Source of the DNA: Ferrovibrio sp036381655 | GTDB taxonomy: Bacteria > Pseudomonadota > Alphaproteobacteria > Ferrovibrionales > Ferrovibrionaceae | DNA: 64,000 nt | Assembly (NCBI RefSeq): GCF_036381655.1 | Contig: NZ_DASVCJ010000065.1 | Span: 124,001 to 188,000, forward strand | Reading direction: 5' to 3' | In this document: positions 18,120-26,682 of the stretch, in pieces | Layout: each line of letters starts with the position of its first letter | Position numbering within the stretch: position 1 is the stretch's first letter | Made by a program: the position numbers and the translations under genes | Notes under the pieces: generated by a model | The model's input: the letters and a program-made list of their open reading frames with translations, nothing else | Told to the model about the DNA's origin: nothing | The model's database searches: none

Positions 18120-19333
18120 GCCAGCCTGCATCACCATCGGCGCAGTTGCCGGTCTGGACAGTGCTGGCGGCGACGCTCGGCACGCAATCGCTGACCACGC
18201 TCTGCGCGCTGGCCCTTTCCGCCGTGGCCCCCGAGGCCGCCGCCGATCTCGGCATCGGCCCGGCCCTGATCGGGTATCAGGTCAGCCTGGTCTATACCGG
18301 CGCCGTGGTCTCCTCGCTGGCCGGCGGCGGTTTCATGCACCGGCTCGGCGCCACGCGGACCAGCCAGATCGCGCTCTGGCTCGCCGCGGCCGGCTGCCTG
18401 CTGTCCAGCACCGGCAGTCTGCCCGGGCTCGCCGGCGGCGCCTTCATCCTGGGCCTGGGATATGGTGGCACCAATCCTTCCGCCTCGCATCTGCTGGCGC
18501 GGGTGCGAAGTGGCGGTCATATGAATCTCATTTTCTCGATCAAGCAATGCGGCGTGCCGGTCGGCGGCATTCTCGCCGGCCTGCTGATCCCGCCGATCAC
18601 GCTCGCCTTCAACTGGCGGGCCGGCATGCTGGTCTGCGCCGCTCTGGCCATCCTGGTCAGCATTACCCTGATGCCGGTCCGCGCCGCCTGGGACGCCGAT
18701 CGCAGCGCGGACGCAAAACTGTTCATCTCGCCCTTTGCCGGCCTGCGGCTGATCTGGCGCCACCACATCCTGCGCTGGCTGGCGCTGTGTTCGTTCGCCT
18801 TTTCGGCCGTGCAACTCAGCCTGGTCAGCCTGCTGGTGACCTATCTGGTCACCGAGGTGAAGCTCGACCTGGTCGCCGCGGGCGGCCTGCTGGCGATCGC
18901 GCAGGTTGCGGGTGCAGCCGGCCGCCTTGGCTGGGGCTGGCTGGCGGACCGGCTGCGCTCAGGCTCGAAGGCGCTGATCTTCAACGGCCTGCTGGCGGCG
19001 GTGGCGGCCTTGGTCACCGCCTTGATCACGACCGACTGGCCCTGGCTGTGGATCGCTGCCGTCGTCGCCGTCTTCGGCTTCTGCGCCATCGGCTGGAACG
19101 GGGTGTTCATCGCCGTCATCGCCCGCCAGGCGCCGCATCACAGCATCGGTCTTGCGACCGGCGCGACGCTCAGCATCACCTTCGCCGGCGTCATCGTCGG
19201 CCCGTCGGGCTTCGCCTTCCTGCATGACAAGCTGGGCCTGTCCTATGCGGATGGCTATCTGCTGATGGCGGCGACCACCGTGATCGGCGTGCTCTGCATG
19301 GTGCGGGCGCGCAAGGGTATTCCACCGCGCTGA
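18116..19333 (+). CDS. MFS transporter
   Basis: A 405-residue protein of about 12 hydrophobic helices, with the MFS loop motif around GGGFMHRLGATRTSQ after the second helix and GWGWLADRLRSGSK in the second half. The start GTG overlaps the reductase stop. Substrate is unknown. The last codons (KGIPPR plus stop) lie inside the first unit of a 26-bp tandem repeat that continues past the gene. Confidence 0.9.
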   Translation: MSQPASPSAQLPVWTVLAATLGTQSLTTLCALALSAVAPEAAADLGIGPALIGYQVSLVYTGAVVSSLAGGGFMHRLGATRTSQIALWLAAAGCLLSSTGSLPGLAGGAFILGLGYGGTNPSASHLLARVRSGGHMNLIFSIKQCGVPVGGILAGLLIPPITLAFNWRAGMLVCAALAILVSITLMPVRAAWDADRSADAKLFISPFAGLRLIWRHHILRWLALCSFAFSAVQLSLVSLLVTYLVTEVKLDLVAAGGLLAIAQVAGAAGRLGWGWLADRLRSGSKALIFNGLLAAVAALVTALITTDWPWLWIAAVVAVFGFCAIGWNGVFIAVIARQAPHHSIGLATGATLSITFAGVIVGPSGFAFLHDKLGLSYADGYLLMAATTVIGVLCMVRARKGIPPR

Positions 19334-19431
19334 CACGCAAGGGCATTCCGCCGCGCTGACGCGCAAGGGTATTCCACCGCGCTGACGCGCAGGGGCATTC
19401 CGCCGCGCTGACGCGCAGGGGATGCCCGCCG
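19310..19431. repeat. 26-bp tandem repeat overlapping the MFS 3' end
   Basis: Four full units (19310-19335, 19336-19361, 19362-19387, 19388-19413) and a degenerate fifth. The unit starts CGCAAGGGTATTCCACCGCG; odd and even units differ at T/C and A/G positions, so the array may have grown by duplication of a 52-bp pair. The first unit contains the stop codon of the transporter. The array fills the gap to the convergent TolA/TonB-like gene. Confidence 0.9.
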
Positions 19432-19453
19432 CACGGGCTACAGGTCACTCGGG

Positions 19454-20329
19454 CTACAGGTCACCCAGGCGGAAATTCAGGCTCAGCACCTTGGGATAGC
19501 CATCGGCGTTGGGCGGCATCTTGAAGGGCTGCGCCAGCCGCATGGCGCGCAGGAAGGTTTCGATCGCGGTGCGGAATGCCGCGGCATTCGGCGTGTTCTC
19601 CACCTCGTCCCAATTGGTGACCATGGCATTCATGTCCCAGGGATCGTTCTTGCCGAAGGGCGGCGCCAGCATGCCGTTGGGCAGCACCTTGTAATTGCCG
19701 TAGATCTGGATGTTGCGGAATTGCGGCGCGCGAAAATCGATCACCCAGGCCTCGACGATCTGGCTGAGGAAGAAGTCGCTTTCCGACTGCGTCATCTCCG
19801 TGCCGGTCTTGCCGGCGCCGCCATTCGCCGTTCCCGCCGTGCGGTTGCCGGCCTGCGAAGGTGCCTTCGGTTGCGCCTTGCGGCCCTGCGGCGCGGCCTC
19901 GGCCTTGGCCTGCGGCTTCGCTGCCGGCGCGACCGGCGGCTTGGGTTCCGACGTCGCCTGCGATTGCGTCTGCGCCTTGTCACCCGCGCCGGGCGCGGAG
20001 CGCGATTCCTGATCAACCTTGGCGCCGCGCTGCAGTTGCGGAGTCTCCGGCGGCTTCGGCGCCGGCGGAAGGATCGGCTGCTCGGCTTGCGAGGGCGGCG
20101 GCTTTTGCGGCTGGGCCGCCGGCGTTGCGGTCGGCTTGGGCGCTTCGGGAACGACGAATTCGGCCAGGATCGGCGGCTGCGGCCGCGGCATATGCCAGGC
20201 CCAGGGTTCGCTGATCAGCACCACCACAATCAGGATATGCAACAGCAGCGAGAGCAGGATCGCCGTCCAGGATCTGCGATCCGGCCGCTCCCAGGGATCG
20301 TGGTCGAAAATGCTGGTCATGCTAGTCAC
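19454..20329 (-). CDS. TolA/TonB-like periplasm-spanning protein
   Basis: A 291-residue protein with a short cytoplasmic N-terminus, one membrane helix (AILLSLLLHILIVVVLISEP, residues 24-43), a Pro/Ala/Gln-rich linker (about 50-180) and a small C-terminal domain with the TolA/TonB-C-like pattern SESDFFLSQIVEAWVIDF. This is the layout of inner-membrane energy-transducing or envelope-linking proteins. No exbB/exbD or tol genes are nearby, so the partner is unknown. A second ATG three codons in is an equally plausible start. Confidence 0.7.
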   Translation of the reverse strand: MTSMTSIFDHDPWERPDRRSWTAILLSLLLHILIVVVLISEPWAWHMPRPQPPILAEFVVPEAPKPTATPAAQPQKPPPSQAEQPILPPAPKPPETPQLQRGAKVDQESRSAPGAGDKAQTQSQATSEPKPPVAPAAKPQAKAEAAPQGRKAQPKAPSQAGNRTAGTANGGAGKTGTEMTQSESDFFLSQIVEAWVIDFRAPQFRNIQIYGNYKVLPNGMLAPPFGKNDPWDMNAMVTNWDEVENTPNAAAFRTAIETFLRAMRLAQPFKMPPNADGYPKVLSLNFRLGDL

Positions 20330-20430
20330 TTAGGCTGCCGTTACGGCAGGCCAAGATTTTGCTCCTGCTGCCCCAGTCCGCTATAACCAGAACTGTCCGA
20401 GAAGATGCCAAAAGTTCCGGGAGAAAAGAC

Positions 20431-22515
20431 GTGACCGACCCAGTCGTTTACGCCGTCCAAGACGGCGTCGCCATCCTTACCGTGGAAAACCCGCCGGTCA
20501 ATGCGCTGAGCCAGGGCGTGCGCGCAGGGCTGATCGGCGGCCTGGACAAGGCCGATGCCGATGCGCGCGTGAACGCCGTCGTGATCATCGGCGGCGGGCG
20601 CACCTTCATTGCCGGCGCCGATATCCGCGAGTTCGGCAAGCCGCCGAGCCAGCCGTATCTGCCGCAGGTGCTTGAGCGCATCGAGGCGATGAAGAAGCCG
20701 GTCGTCGCCGCCCTGCACGGCACCGCCCTGGGCGGCGGTTTCGAGGTGGCGCTGACCTGCCATTGGCGGGTGGCGGTCGAGAGCGCCCAGGTCGGCCTGC
20801 CGGAGGTCAAGCTCGGCGTCATTCCCGGCTCCGGCGGCACCCAACGCCTGCCGCGCCTGATCGGCCCGAAACTGGCCCTCGACATGATCGTCCCCGGCAA
20901 TCCGATCCCGGCCAGGAAAGCGCTCGAACTGGGCGTGCTGGACGAGATCGTCTCAGGCGACCTGCGCGCCGGCGCCGTCGGCTTCGCCAGGCGCGTCGTT
21001 GCCGAGAAACGCCCGCTGCGGCTGGTGCGCGACATGAACGAGAAGGTGTCGAACGTCGATCCGGCGCTGTTCGAGGAATACCGCAAGAGCATCGCGCGCA
21101 AGGCCAAGGGCTTCCTGGCGCCGTGGCACTGCATCGACGCGGTGGAGGCCGCCACCAAGCTGCCGATCGACGAAGGACTGAAGAAGGAGCGCGAGTATTT
21201 CTTCGAATGCATGGACAGCCCGCAGCGCAAGGCGCAGATCCATGCCTTCTTCGCCGAACGCGAGGCGCAGAAGATTCCCGATCTGCCGGCCGACGTGAAG
21301 CCGAAGCCGATCAAGTCGGCGGCCGTCGTCGGCGCCGGCACGATGGGCGGCGGCATCGCCATGAATTTCGCCAATGCCGGCATCCCGGTGAAGATCCTGG
21401 AGGTTTCGCAGGAAGCCCTGTCGCGCGGCCTTGGCGTGATCGAGAAGAACTACGCCACCTCGGTGCAGCGCGGTTCGATGAAACAGGAAGCGATGGACCG
21501 GGCGATGAAGCTGATCTCCGGCACCCAGCGCTACGAGGATATCGGCGAGGCCGATATCGTGGTGGAGGCCGTGTTTGAGGAGATGGCCGTCAAGAAGGAG
21601 GTCTTTGCCAAGCTCGACAAGACCATGAAGCCAGGCGCGGTGCTGGCCACCAACACCTCGACGCTCGATATCGACGAAATCGCCGCCAGCACGAAACGGC
21701 CGCAGGACGTGATCGGCACGCATTTCTTCAGCCCGGCGAACGTGATGAAGCTGCTGGAAAACGTGCGCGGCGCCAAATCCTCGCCCGAGACGATCGCCAC
21801 CGTCATGGCTTTGGGCAAAACCCTCAAGAAGGTGCCCGTGCTGGCCGGCAACTGCGATGGATTCATCGGCAACCGCATGCTGCATGGCTATCTGCGGGAG
21901 GCGAATTTCCTGCTCGAGGAAGGCGCCACGCCGCAGCAGGTCGATCAGGCATTGGAGGAATTCGGCCTCGCCATGGGTCCGTTCCGGATGAGCGACCTGG
22001 CCGGACTGGATGTCGGCTGGCGCATCCGCAAGGGCAAGGCGCATCTGCGGCCCAAGGACGAGCGCTATTCCCCGGTGGCCGACCGGCTCTGCGAAATGGG
22101 CCGTTTCGGGCAGAAAACCGGCGCCGGCTTCTACAGGTACGAGGGCCGCACCCCCCATCCCGATCCGGCGGTGGAGGATGTCATCCGCCAGTCGGCCAAG
22201 GAGCAAGGCATTGAACGGCGGCAGATTTCCGCCGAAGAGATCGTCCAGCGCTGCATGTATCCGCTGGTCAACGAGGGTGCCAAGATTCTCGAGGAGGGCA
22301 TCGCCATCCGGGCCAGCGATATCGACATCGTCTACCTTTTCGGCTATGGCTTCCCCGTTTATCGGGGCGGACCGATGTTCTGGGCCGAGCAGATCGGGCT
22401 CGACAAGGTGCTCGCCACGATCCGCGGCTTCCACAAGATCCACGGCAAGTTCTGGGAACCGGCCAAACTGCTGGTCGAACGCGCAGAGGCCGGCAAGGGG
22501 TGGAACGACCGCTGA
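20431..22515 (+). CDS. Bifunctional enoyl-CoA hydratase / 3-hydroxyacyl-CoA dehydrogenase (FadB/FadJ-like)
   Basis: About 694 residues from a GTG at 20431 preceded by GGGAGAAAAG; an ATG at 20359 is in frame but adds an atypical extension. N-terminal crotonase domain (IAGADIREFG, GTALGGGFEVALTCHWR, LPEVKLGVIPGSGGTQRLPR), then the NAD-binding GAGTMGGGIAMNFANAG (about residue 300), GTHFFSPANVMKLLE, and two C-terminal dehydrogenase domains. It catalyses hydration and NAD-dependent oxidation of acyl-CoA in fatty-acid beta-oxidation. No thiolase gene follows. Confidence 0.93.
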   Translation: MTDPVVYAVQDGVAILTVENPPVNALSQGVRAGLIGGLDKADADARVNAVVIIGGGRTFIAGADIREFGKPPSQPYLPQVLERIEAMKKPVVAALHGTALGGGFEVALTCHWRVAVESAQVGLPEVKLGVIPGSGGTQRLPRLIGPKLALDMIVPGNPIPARKALELGVLDEIVSGDLRAGAVGFARRVVAEKRPLRLVRDMNEKVSNVDPALFEEYRKSIARKAKGFLAPWHCIDAVEAATKLPIDEGLKKEREYFFECMDSPQRKAQIHAFFAEREAQKIPDLPADVKPKPIKSAAVVGAGTMGGGIAMNFANAGIPVKILEVSQEALSRGLGVIEKNYATSVQRGSMKQEAMDRAMKLISGTQRYEDIGEADIVVEAVFEEMAVKKEVFAKLDKTMKPGAVLATNTSTLDIDEIAASTKRPQDVIGTHFFSPANVMKLLENVRGAKSSPETIATVMALGKTLKKVPVLAGNCDGFIGNRMLHGYLREANFLLEEGATPQQVDQALEEFGLAMGPFRMSDLAGLDVGWRIRKGKAHLRPKDERYSPVADRLCEMGRFGQKTGAGFYRYEGRTPHPDPAVEDVIRQSAKEQGIERRQISAEEIVQRCMYPLVNEGAKILEEGIAIRASDIDIVYLFGYGFPVYRGGPMFWAEQIGLDKVLATIRGFHKIHGKFWEPAKLLVERAEAGKGWNDR

Positions 22516-22561
22516 CAACGCCCATATGAGGGCCGAGCTTCAGAGGTAGTCCAAGAGTACG

Positions 22562-24196
22562 ATGTCCGAACCCGCCCTCGCCGCCCAAGCCACGCCAGGC
22601 TCGGGCGCCTCAGGTCAAGCCGACCCCATTGGCGCCCGGCGCACTTTTGCGATCATCGCCCATCCCGACGCCGGCAAGACCACGCTGACCGAGAAGCTGC
22701 TGCTGTTCGGCGGCGCGATCCATCTTGCCGGCGCGGTGAAGGCGCGCGGCGAGAACCGCCGGGCGCGCTCGGACTGGCTGAAGATCGAGCAGCAGCGCGG
22801 CATCTCGGTCTCCACCTCGGTGATGAATTTCGAGTACGACGGCTGGACCTTCAACCTGCTGGACACGCCGGGCCACGAGGATTTCAGCGAGGATACCTAT
22901 CGCACGCTGACCGCCGTGGACTCCGCCGTCATGGTGCTCGACGCCGCCAAGGGCATCGAGACGCAGACCCGAAAGCTGTTCGAGGTCTGCCGCCTGCGCG
23001 ACATGCCGATCATCACCTTCATCAACAAGATGGACCGCGAAAGCCGCGATCCCTTCTCGCTGATGGACGAGATCGCCTCGACGCTGGCGCTCGATTGCGT
23101 GCCGGCCAACTGGCCGATCGGCATGGGCATGGATTTCAAGGGCTGCTACGACCTGTTCAACAAGCGGCTTTTGCTCACCGGCAAGGAAAACAGGAATCTC
23201 GAACCGGAAGTGATCATCCTGGAGAAGGGCCTGGACGATCCGCGCGCCGCAGAACTGCTGAGCGCCGAACAGCGCGCCAAGCTGCGGGAGGATATCGAGC
23301 TGATCGAGGCCGCCTGCCCGCCCTTCGATCTGGAGGCCTATCGCCAGGGCCATCTGACGCCGGTCTATTTCGGTACGGCTCTGAAGAATTTCGGCGTCGA
23401 TGAACTGCTGAAGGGCCTCGGCCTGTTCGCGCCGCCGCCGCGCCCGCAGCCGAGCGAGAAGCGCATGGTCGAGCCGACCGAGAAGGCGGTCGCCGGCTTC
23501 GTGTTCAAGGTCCAGGCCAACATGGACAAGAACCACCGCGACCGCGTGGCGTTTCTCCGGCTCTGCTCGGGCCATTTCAAGCGCGGCATGAAGCTGAAGC
23601 AGGTGCGCAGCGGCAAGCCGATCACGGTGAGCAATCCGACGCTGTTCTTCGCCCGCGACCGTTCGCTGGCCGACGAGGCCTGGCCGGGCGACATCATCGG
23701 CATTCCCAATCACGGCACGCTGCGGGTCGGCGATACGCTGACCGAAGCCGAGGACCTGCGCTTCACCGGCATCCCCAATTTCGCGCCGGAAATCCTGCGC
23801 CGCGTGCGCCTGTCCGATCCGATGAAAGCCAAGCATCTGCAGCGCGCTCTGGAGGACCTGGCGGAAGAAGGCGTGACGCAGGTATTCCGGCCGCGCATCG
23901 GCGCCGACTGGATCGTCGGCCTGGTCGGGCCGCTGCAGCTCGACGTGCTGGCCGCGCGGCTGGGCGAGGAATACAACCTGCAGGTCGGTTTCGAAGCCGC
24001 CCCCTACGAGACGGCCCGGTGGATCGACGCCGAGGACAGGCACGACCTGGAGCAGTTCATCGAGCAGAACCGGGGCGCCATGGCCGATGACCGCGACGGC
24101 GCCCCCGTTTATCTTGCGCGCAATGCCTGGGAACTCTCCTATACCGAGAAGAAGTGGGATAAGATCCGCTTCCATGCGACGCGCGAACGCTCCTGA
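22562..24196 (+). CDS. prfC: Peptide chain release factor 3
   Basis: A 544-residue translational GTPase. G1 AHPDAGKTTLTEKLLLFGGA, then G2 region KIEQQRGISVSTSV, then G3 DTPGHEDFSEDTYRTL, then G4 NKMDRESRD, with the RF3-specific C-terminal half (QLDVLAARLGEEYNLQV). It recycles RF1/RF2 after peptide release. The last 23 bp overlap the start of the next gene in another frame. Confidence 0.96.
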   Translation: MSEPALAAQATPGSGASGQADPIGARRTFAIIAHPDAGKTTLTEKLLLFGGAIHLAGAVKARGENRRARSDWLKIEQQRGISVSTSVMNFEYDGWTFNLLDTPGHEDFSEDTYRTLTAVDSAVMVLDAAKGIETQTRKLFEVCRLRDMPIITFINKMDRESRDPFSLMDEIASTLALDCVPANWPIGMGMDFKGCYDLFNKRLLLTGKENRNLEPEVIILEKGLDDPRAAELLSAEQRAKLREDIELIEAACPPFDLEAYRQGHLTPVYFGTALKNFGVDELLKGLGLFAPPPRPQPSEKRMVEPTEKAVAGFVFKVQANMDKNHRDRVAFLRLCSGHFKRGMKLKQVRSGKPITVSNPTLFFARDRSLADEAWPGDIIGIPNHGTLRVGDTLTEAEDLRFTGIPNFAPEILRRVRLSDPMKAKHLQRALEDLAEEGVTQVFRPRIGADWIVGLVGPLQLDVLAARLGEEYNLQVGFEAAPYETARWIDAEDRHDLEQFIEQNRGAMADDRDGAPVYLARNAWELSYTEKKWDKIRFHATRERS

Positions 24197-24650
24197 CAGC
24201 CGCATCAGCCGGCGCCACCTGATCCTCGGCATTGCCGGCCTGGCGATGGCGGCCCGGCCGGCCTTGGCCGCCGAGGAACAGAAGAAAAAGAAAAAGAAAT
24301 CGTCTTCCGAGGAGATGCCGGAGAAGCCTCCGGTCAACAGCCCCATCCTGATGGTCGAGGCCGTCACCGCGCCGGTCGCCGGCAATCCGCCCGGCACGGT
24401 GATCATGACGCTCAACATCGATTGCGGGACGGTGGAGAATGCCCGCGCCATCGATGCCCTGATGCCGCGCGTCTACAATGCCGTGATCTTCGAGCTCAAC
24501 CGCGAACCCTGGGGCCGTGACGGGCGCATCTACGACCGCGATCTCGAACTGATCAAGCAGCGGCTGCTGTTCCAGATCAACCGCGCCCTGCAGGGCCCGA
24601 AGATCGAAGGCGTCTATATCCGCAGCCTGCAGGAAGTGCCCAGGCACTGA
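24174..24650 (+). CDS. Tat-exported small protein of unknown function
   Basis: A 158-residue protein beginning inside the prfC 3' end (ATG at 24174). It has a twin-arginine leader (SRRHLILGIAGLAMAARPAL, AxA cleavage near LALA), then a Lys run (QKKKKKKSSSEE). The mature domain contains TVIMTLNIDCGTVENARAID, then MPRVYNAVIFELN, then ELIKQRLLFQINRAL, a pattern reminiscent of the periplasmic FliL-like domain, but I would not name it so without a search. The 23-bp overlap suggests coupling to prfC translation. Confidence 0.75.
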   Translation: MRRANAPDSRISRRHLILGIAGLAMAARPALAAEEQKKKKKKSSSEEMPEKPPVNSPILMVEAVTAPVAGNPPGTVIMTLNIDCGTVENARAIDALMPRVYNAVIFELNREPWGRDGRIYDRDLELIKQRLLFQINRALQGPKIEGVYIRSLQEVPRH

Positions 24651-24657
24651 TCGAGGC

Positions 24658-24680
24658 GCCCGGCTTTTCAAATGCCGGGC
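24658..24680. terminator. Weak hairpin between convergent genes
   Basis: A 7-bp perfect stem (GCCCGGC / GCCGGGC, 24658-24664 and 24674-24680) with an AT-rich 9-nt loop, in the 46-bp gap between two convergent genes. No T-run follows on either strand. Confidence 0.4.
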
Positions 24681-24696
24681 CGGGCGGCGGCCATGT

Positions 24697-25461
24697 TTAA
24701 CTGATCGGACGCAGCACGATCCCGGCATAGATCCGGATCAGCGCCCGCACGATGGCCGGCGCGGCATTGACCAGGGCCTTGAACTGGGCGGCGCCGATCT
24801 GCTCGCAGGCCGTGGCTTCGCGGGCGATCGCCGTGGCGAGGCGCACGCCGTCGGTCAGCAGCGACAACTCGCCGAGCACCTCGCCGGCGCCGACGCTGCG
24901 CAGCTTCTCCTCCGAGCCGTCGTCCCGCTGCCGCACCAGATCGACCCGGCCGCTCTGGATCAGATAGGCGCTGTAGCTCGGCTGGCCGGCGCGGAAGATC
25001 ACCTCGCCGGCGGCAAAGACCTTGCGGTCGAGCACCCGCATCGCGCTGCGTTCCGACTGCACCAGCGCCATCATCTCGCCGCTGCTCAGGACCGGTGACG
25101 GCATCGTCGTGGCGCTCCCGGAGGCGAAACGGATATGGCGGATCAGGGTCTGCAGCATGTAGCGCACCAGCGGCGGCGAGGCGGCCAGCGCCCGCTCCAA
25201 GGCCGCGCCATTGATGCGGCGGCATTGCGTCGGCTCGAGCGCGGCCACGCTGGCCGAACGCGGCGCCGGATCGATCAGCGCCATTTCGCCGACCACGCCG
25301 CCTTCGCCGAGCTCGGCGAGCCTGGCCCTGCCTTTCGCCGTGTTGCGGAAGACCTCGACCCTGCCGGACAGGATCAGATAGCAGAAATCGCCCTGATCGC
25401 CTTCGCGCAGCAGCAGGGCGCCGCGATCGAAGCTGAAGTCCTGGGCGGCGTCCTCGGTCAT
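24697..25461 (-). CDS. Protein with two tandem cyclic-nucleotide-binding-like domains
   Basis: A 254-residue cytoplasmic protein. Two Crp-like cNMP-binding beta-rolls are visible: residues about 10-105 (LREGDQGDFCYLILSGRVEV, GEGGVVGEMALIDPAPRSAS) and about 130-235 (FRAGQPSYSAYLIQSGRVDL, GAGEVLGELSLLTDGVRLAT). The phosphate-binding cassette GE(M/L)xL is kept but the following Arg is replaced or shifted in the second copy. No HTH or kinase output domain is present, so it probably acts through a partner. The start overlaps the upstream hypothetical by 4 bp. Confidence 0.85.
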   Translation of the reverse strand: MTEDAAQDFSFDRGALLLREGDQGDFCYLILSGRVEVFRNTAKGRARLAELGEGGVVGEMALIDPAPRSASVAALEPTQCRRINGAALERALAASPPLVRYMLQTLIRHIRFASGSATTMPSPVLSSGEMMALVQSERSAMRVLDRKVFAAGEVIFRAGQPSYSAYLIQSGRVDLVRQRDDGSEEKLRSVGAGEVLGELSLLTDGVRLATAIAREATACEQIGAAQFKALVNAAPAIVRALIRIYAGIVLRPIS

Positions 25462-25904
25462 TCGTCGCGTTCGTCGTCGCGGCTGAACAGGATCGCCTTG
25501 GCGCGGATGTCGTCGATGCTGCCCATCAGATCGTCGATCTTGGCTTCGAGCTGCTGCGCCGCCTGACGGGCAAGCGACAATTCTTCCTCGACGGCCTGCA
25601 GCATGGCCTGGCGCGCAGCGCCGATGATCGCGCCGTTGGGCTGGGCCGGGAAACCCGCGCTCTTGGCAACGAAGCGGCGCACGGCGGATACGCTCGGCAA
25701 CTGGCCCAGCACCAGCCTGGCCGGCACGGCCAGCACCACCCAGGCGTCGCCCCGGCGGAAGGCGCCGAAATCGCCCTTGCGGAATCCGGCTGCGGCATGC
25801 TGCCCCTCCTCGGCTCCGGGCAGGGTGAAGCTCGCCGCTTCCCAGCCGAAGGAGAGGAATTCCTGCTCGGCTGCGTCGGCTTCGCGTCCTGGAGTTTCAT
25901 CCAT
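25458..25904 (-). CDS. Hypothetical protein with C-terminal coiled coil
   Basis: A 148-residue protein starting MDETPGREAD. I chose the ATG at 25904, which overlaps the aldo/keto reductase stop by 8 bp; the longer upstream frame runs through that gene. The N-terminal two thirds are unrecognised (FLSFGWEAASFTLP, FRRGDAWVVLAVPARLVLG). The C-terminus (about 95-145) is an amphipathic helix rich in Glu/Ala/Gln. Coupled to the downstream cNMP-binding protein by ATGA, so the two may work together. Confidence 0.75.
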   Translation of the reverse strand: MDETPGREADAAEQEFLSFGWEAASFTLPGAEEGQHAAAGFRKGDFGAFRRGDAWVVLAVPARLVLGQLPSVSAVRRFVAKSAGFPAQPNGAIIGAARQAMLQAVEEELSLARQAAQQLEAKIDDLMGSIDDIRAKAILFSRDDERDE

Positions 25905-26682
25905 GCCCTTCACCCCTTCCGTCTGCGCCGGCCACCGCCTCGGCATTGCGGCGCAGATTGTCGGCCGACAGCGTGCCGACGACAATACTGGAAACGCCGG
26001 GCAAGGCCGCCGCCTCGGCCAAGGCCCTGGCCGGATCGGCGACATGGCCGCTGGCCAGCGCCTTTTTCACCAGGATGCCCTTGCCGGCCTGTGCCGCCGC
26101 CGCGACGACGGCAGCCTCGTCACGCTGACCGGGATTATACGTCACCATCAGCACATCGACGCAACTCAACAGCTTGAGAGCGCCGGCGACCGTCTTGCCG
26201 GAAAAGCCGGTGGCGCGCAGCTTGCCCTGGCCTTTAAGCCCGGCCAGGGCCTCGGCTGCCGGCAGGAAACGGTCGCCATCCTCGCCGATGCCGTCGGAAT
26301 GCAGCAGCACGGCATCAAGATAATCGGTACGCAGCCGGCGCAGGCTGCGCTCGACCGAAGCCCTGATCGCCGCCGGCGAGAAATCGAAGGACGACCGGCC
26401 GGCCTGGAAATCCTCGCCGGCCTTGGTGACGATCACCCAGTCTTCGCGGCGGCCCGGCAATAGCGCGCCGATGCGTTCTTCGCTGCTGCCATAGGCGGGC
26501 GCGGTATCCAGCAGATTGATGCCCAGGACCCGCGCCTGTTCCAGCAAGGCGACCACGGCTTTGTCGTCCGGCAGATCGAAACCGCGCGGATATTTCACGC
26601 CTTCATTGCGGCCGAATTTCACCGTGCCCAGCCCGAGCAGGCTGACCGCGATGCCCGTGCTGCCCAGCGGCCTCATTTCCAT
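25897..26682 (-). CDS. Aldo/keto reductase family protein
   Basis: A 261-residue TIM-barrel reductase starting MEMRPLGSTGIAVSLLGLG (ATG at 26682; the open frame continues upstream only as a shadow of the next gene). Catalytic tetrad residues are visible in LLDTAPAYGSSE (Asp, Tyr), VIVTKAGED (Lys) and AVLLHSDG (His). It is of the short bacterial AKR type that oxidises or reduces small aldehydes with NAD(P)H. The start overlaps the FAD oxidoreductase stop by 10 bp. Confidence 0.9.
   Translation of the reverse strand: MEMRPLGSTGIAVSLLGLGTVKFGRNEGVKYPRGFDLPDDKAVVALLEQARVLGINLLDTAPAYGSSEERIGALLPGRREDWVIVTKAGEDFQAGRSSFDFSPAAIRASVERSLRRLRTDYLDAVLLHSDGIGEDGDRFLPAAEALAGLKGQGKLRATGFSGKTVAGALKLLSCVDVLMVTYNPGQRDEAAVVAAAAQAGKGILVKKALASGHVADPARALAEAAALPGVSSIVVGTLSADNLRRNAEAVAGADGRGEGHG

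Noticed and set aside
19310..19431. Repeat array considered as a CRISPR
   Set aside because: Units are directly adjacent with no spacers, and there are no cas genes.
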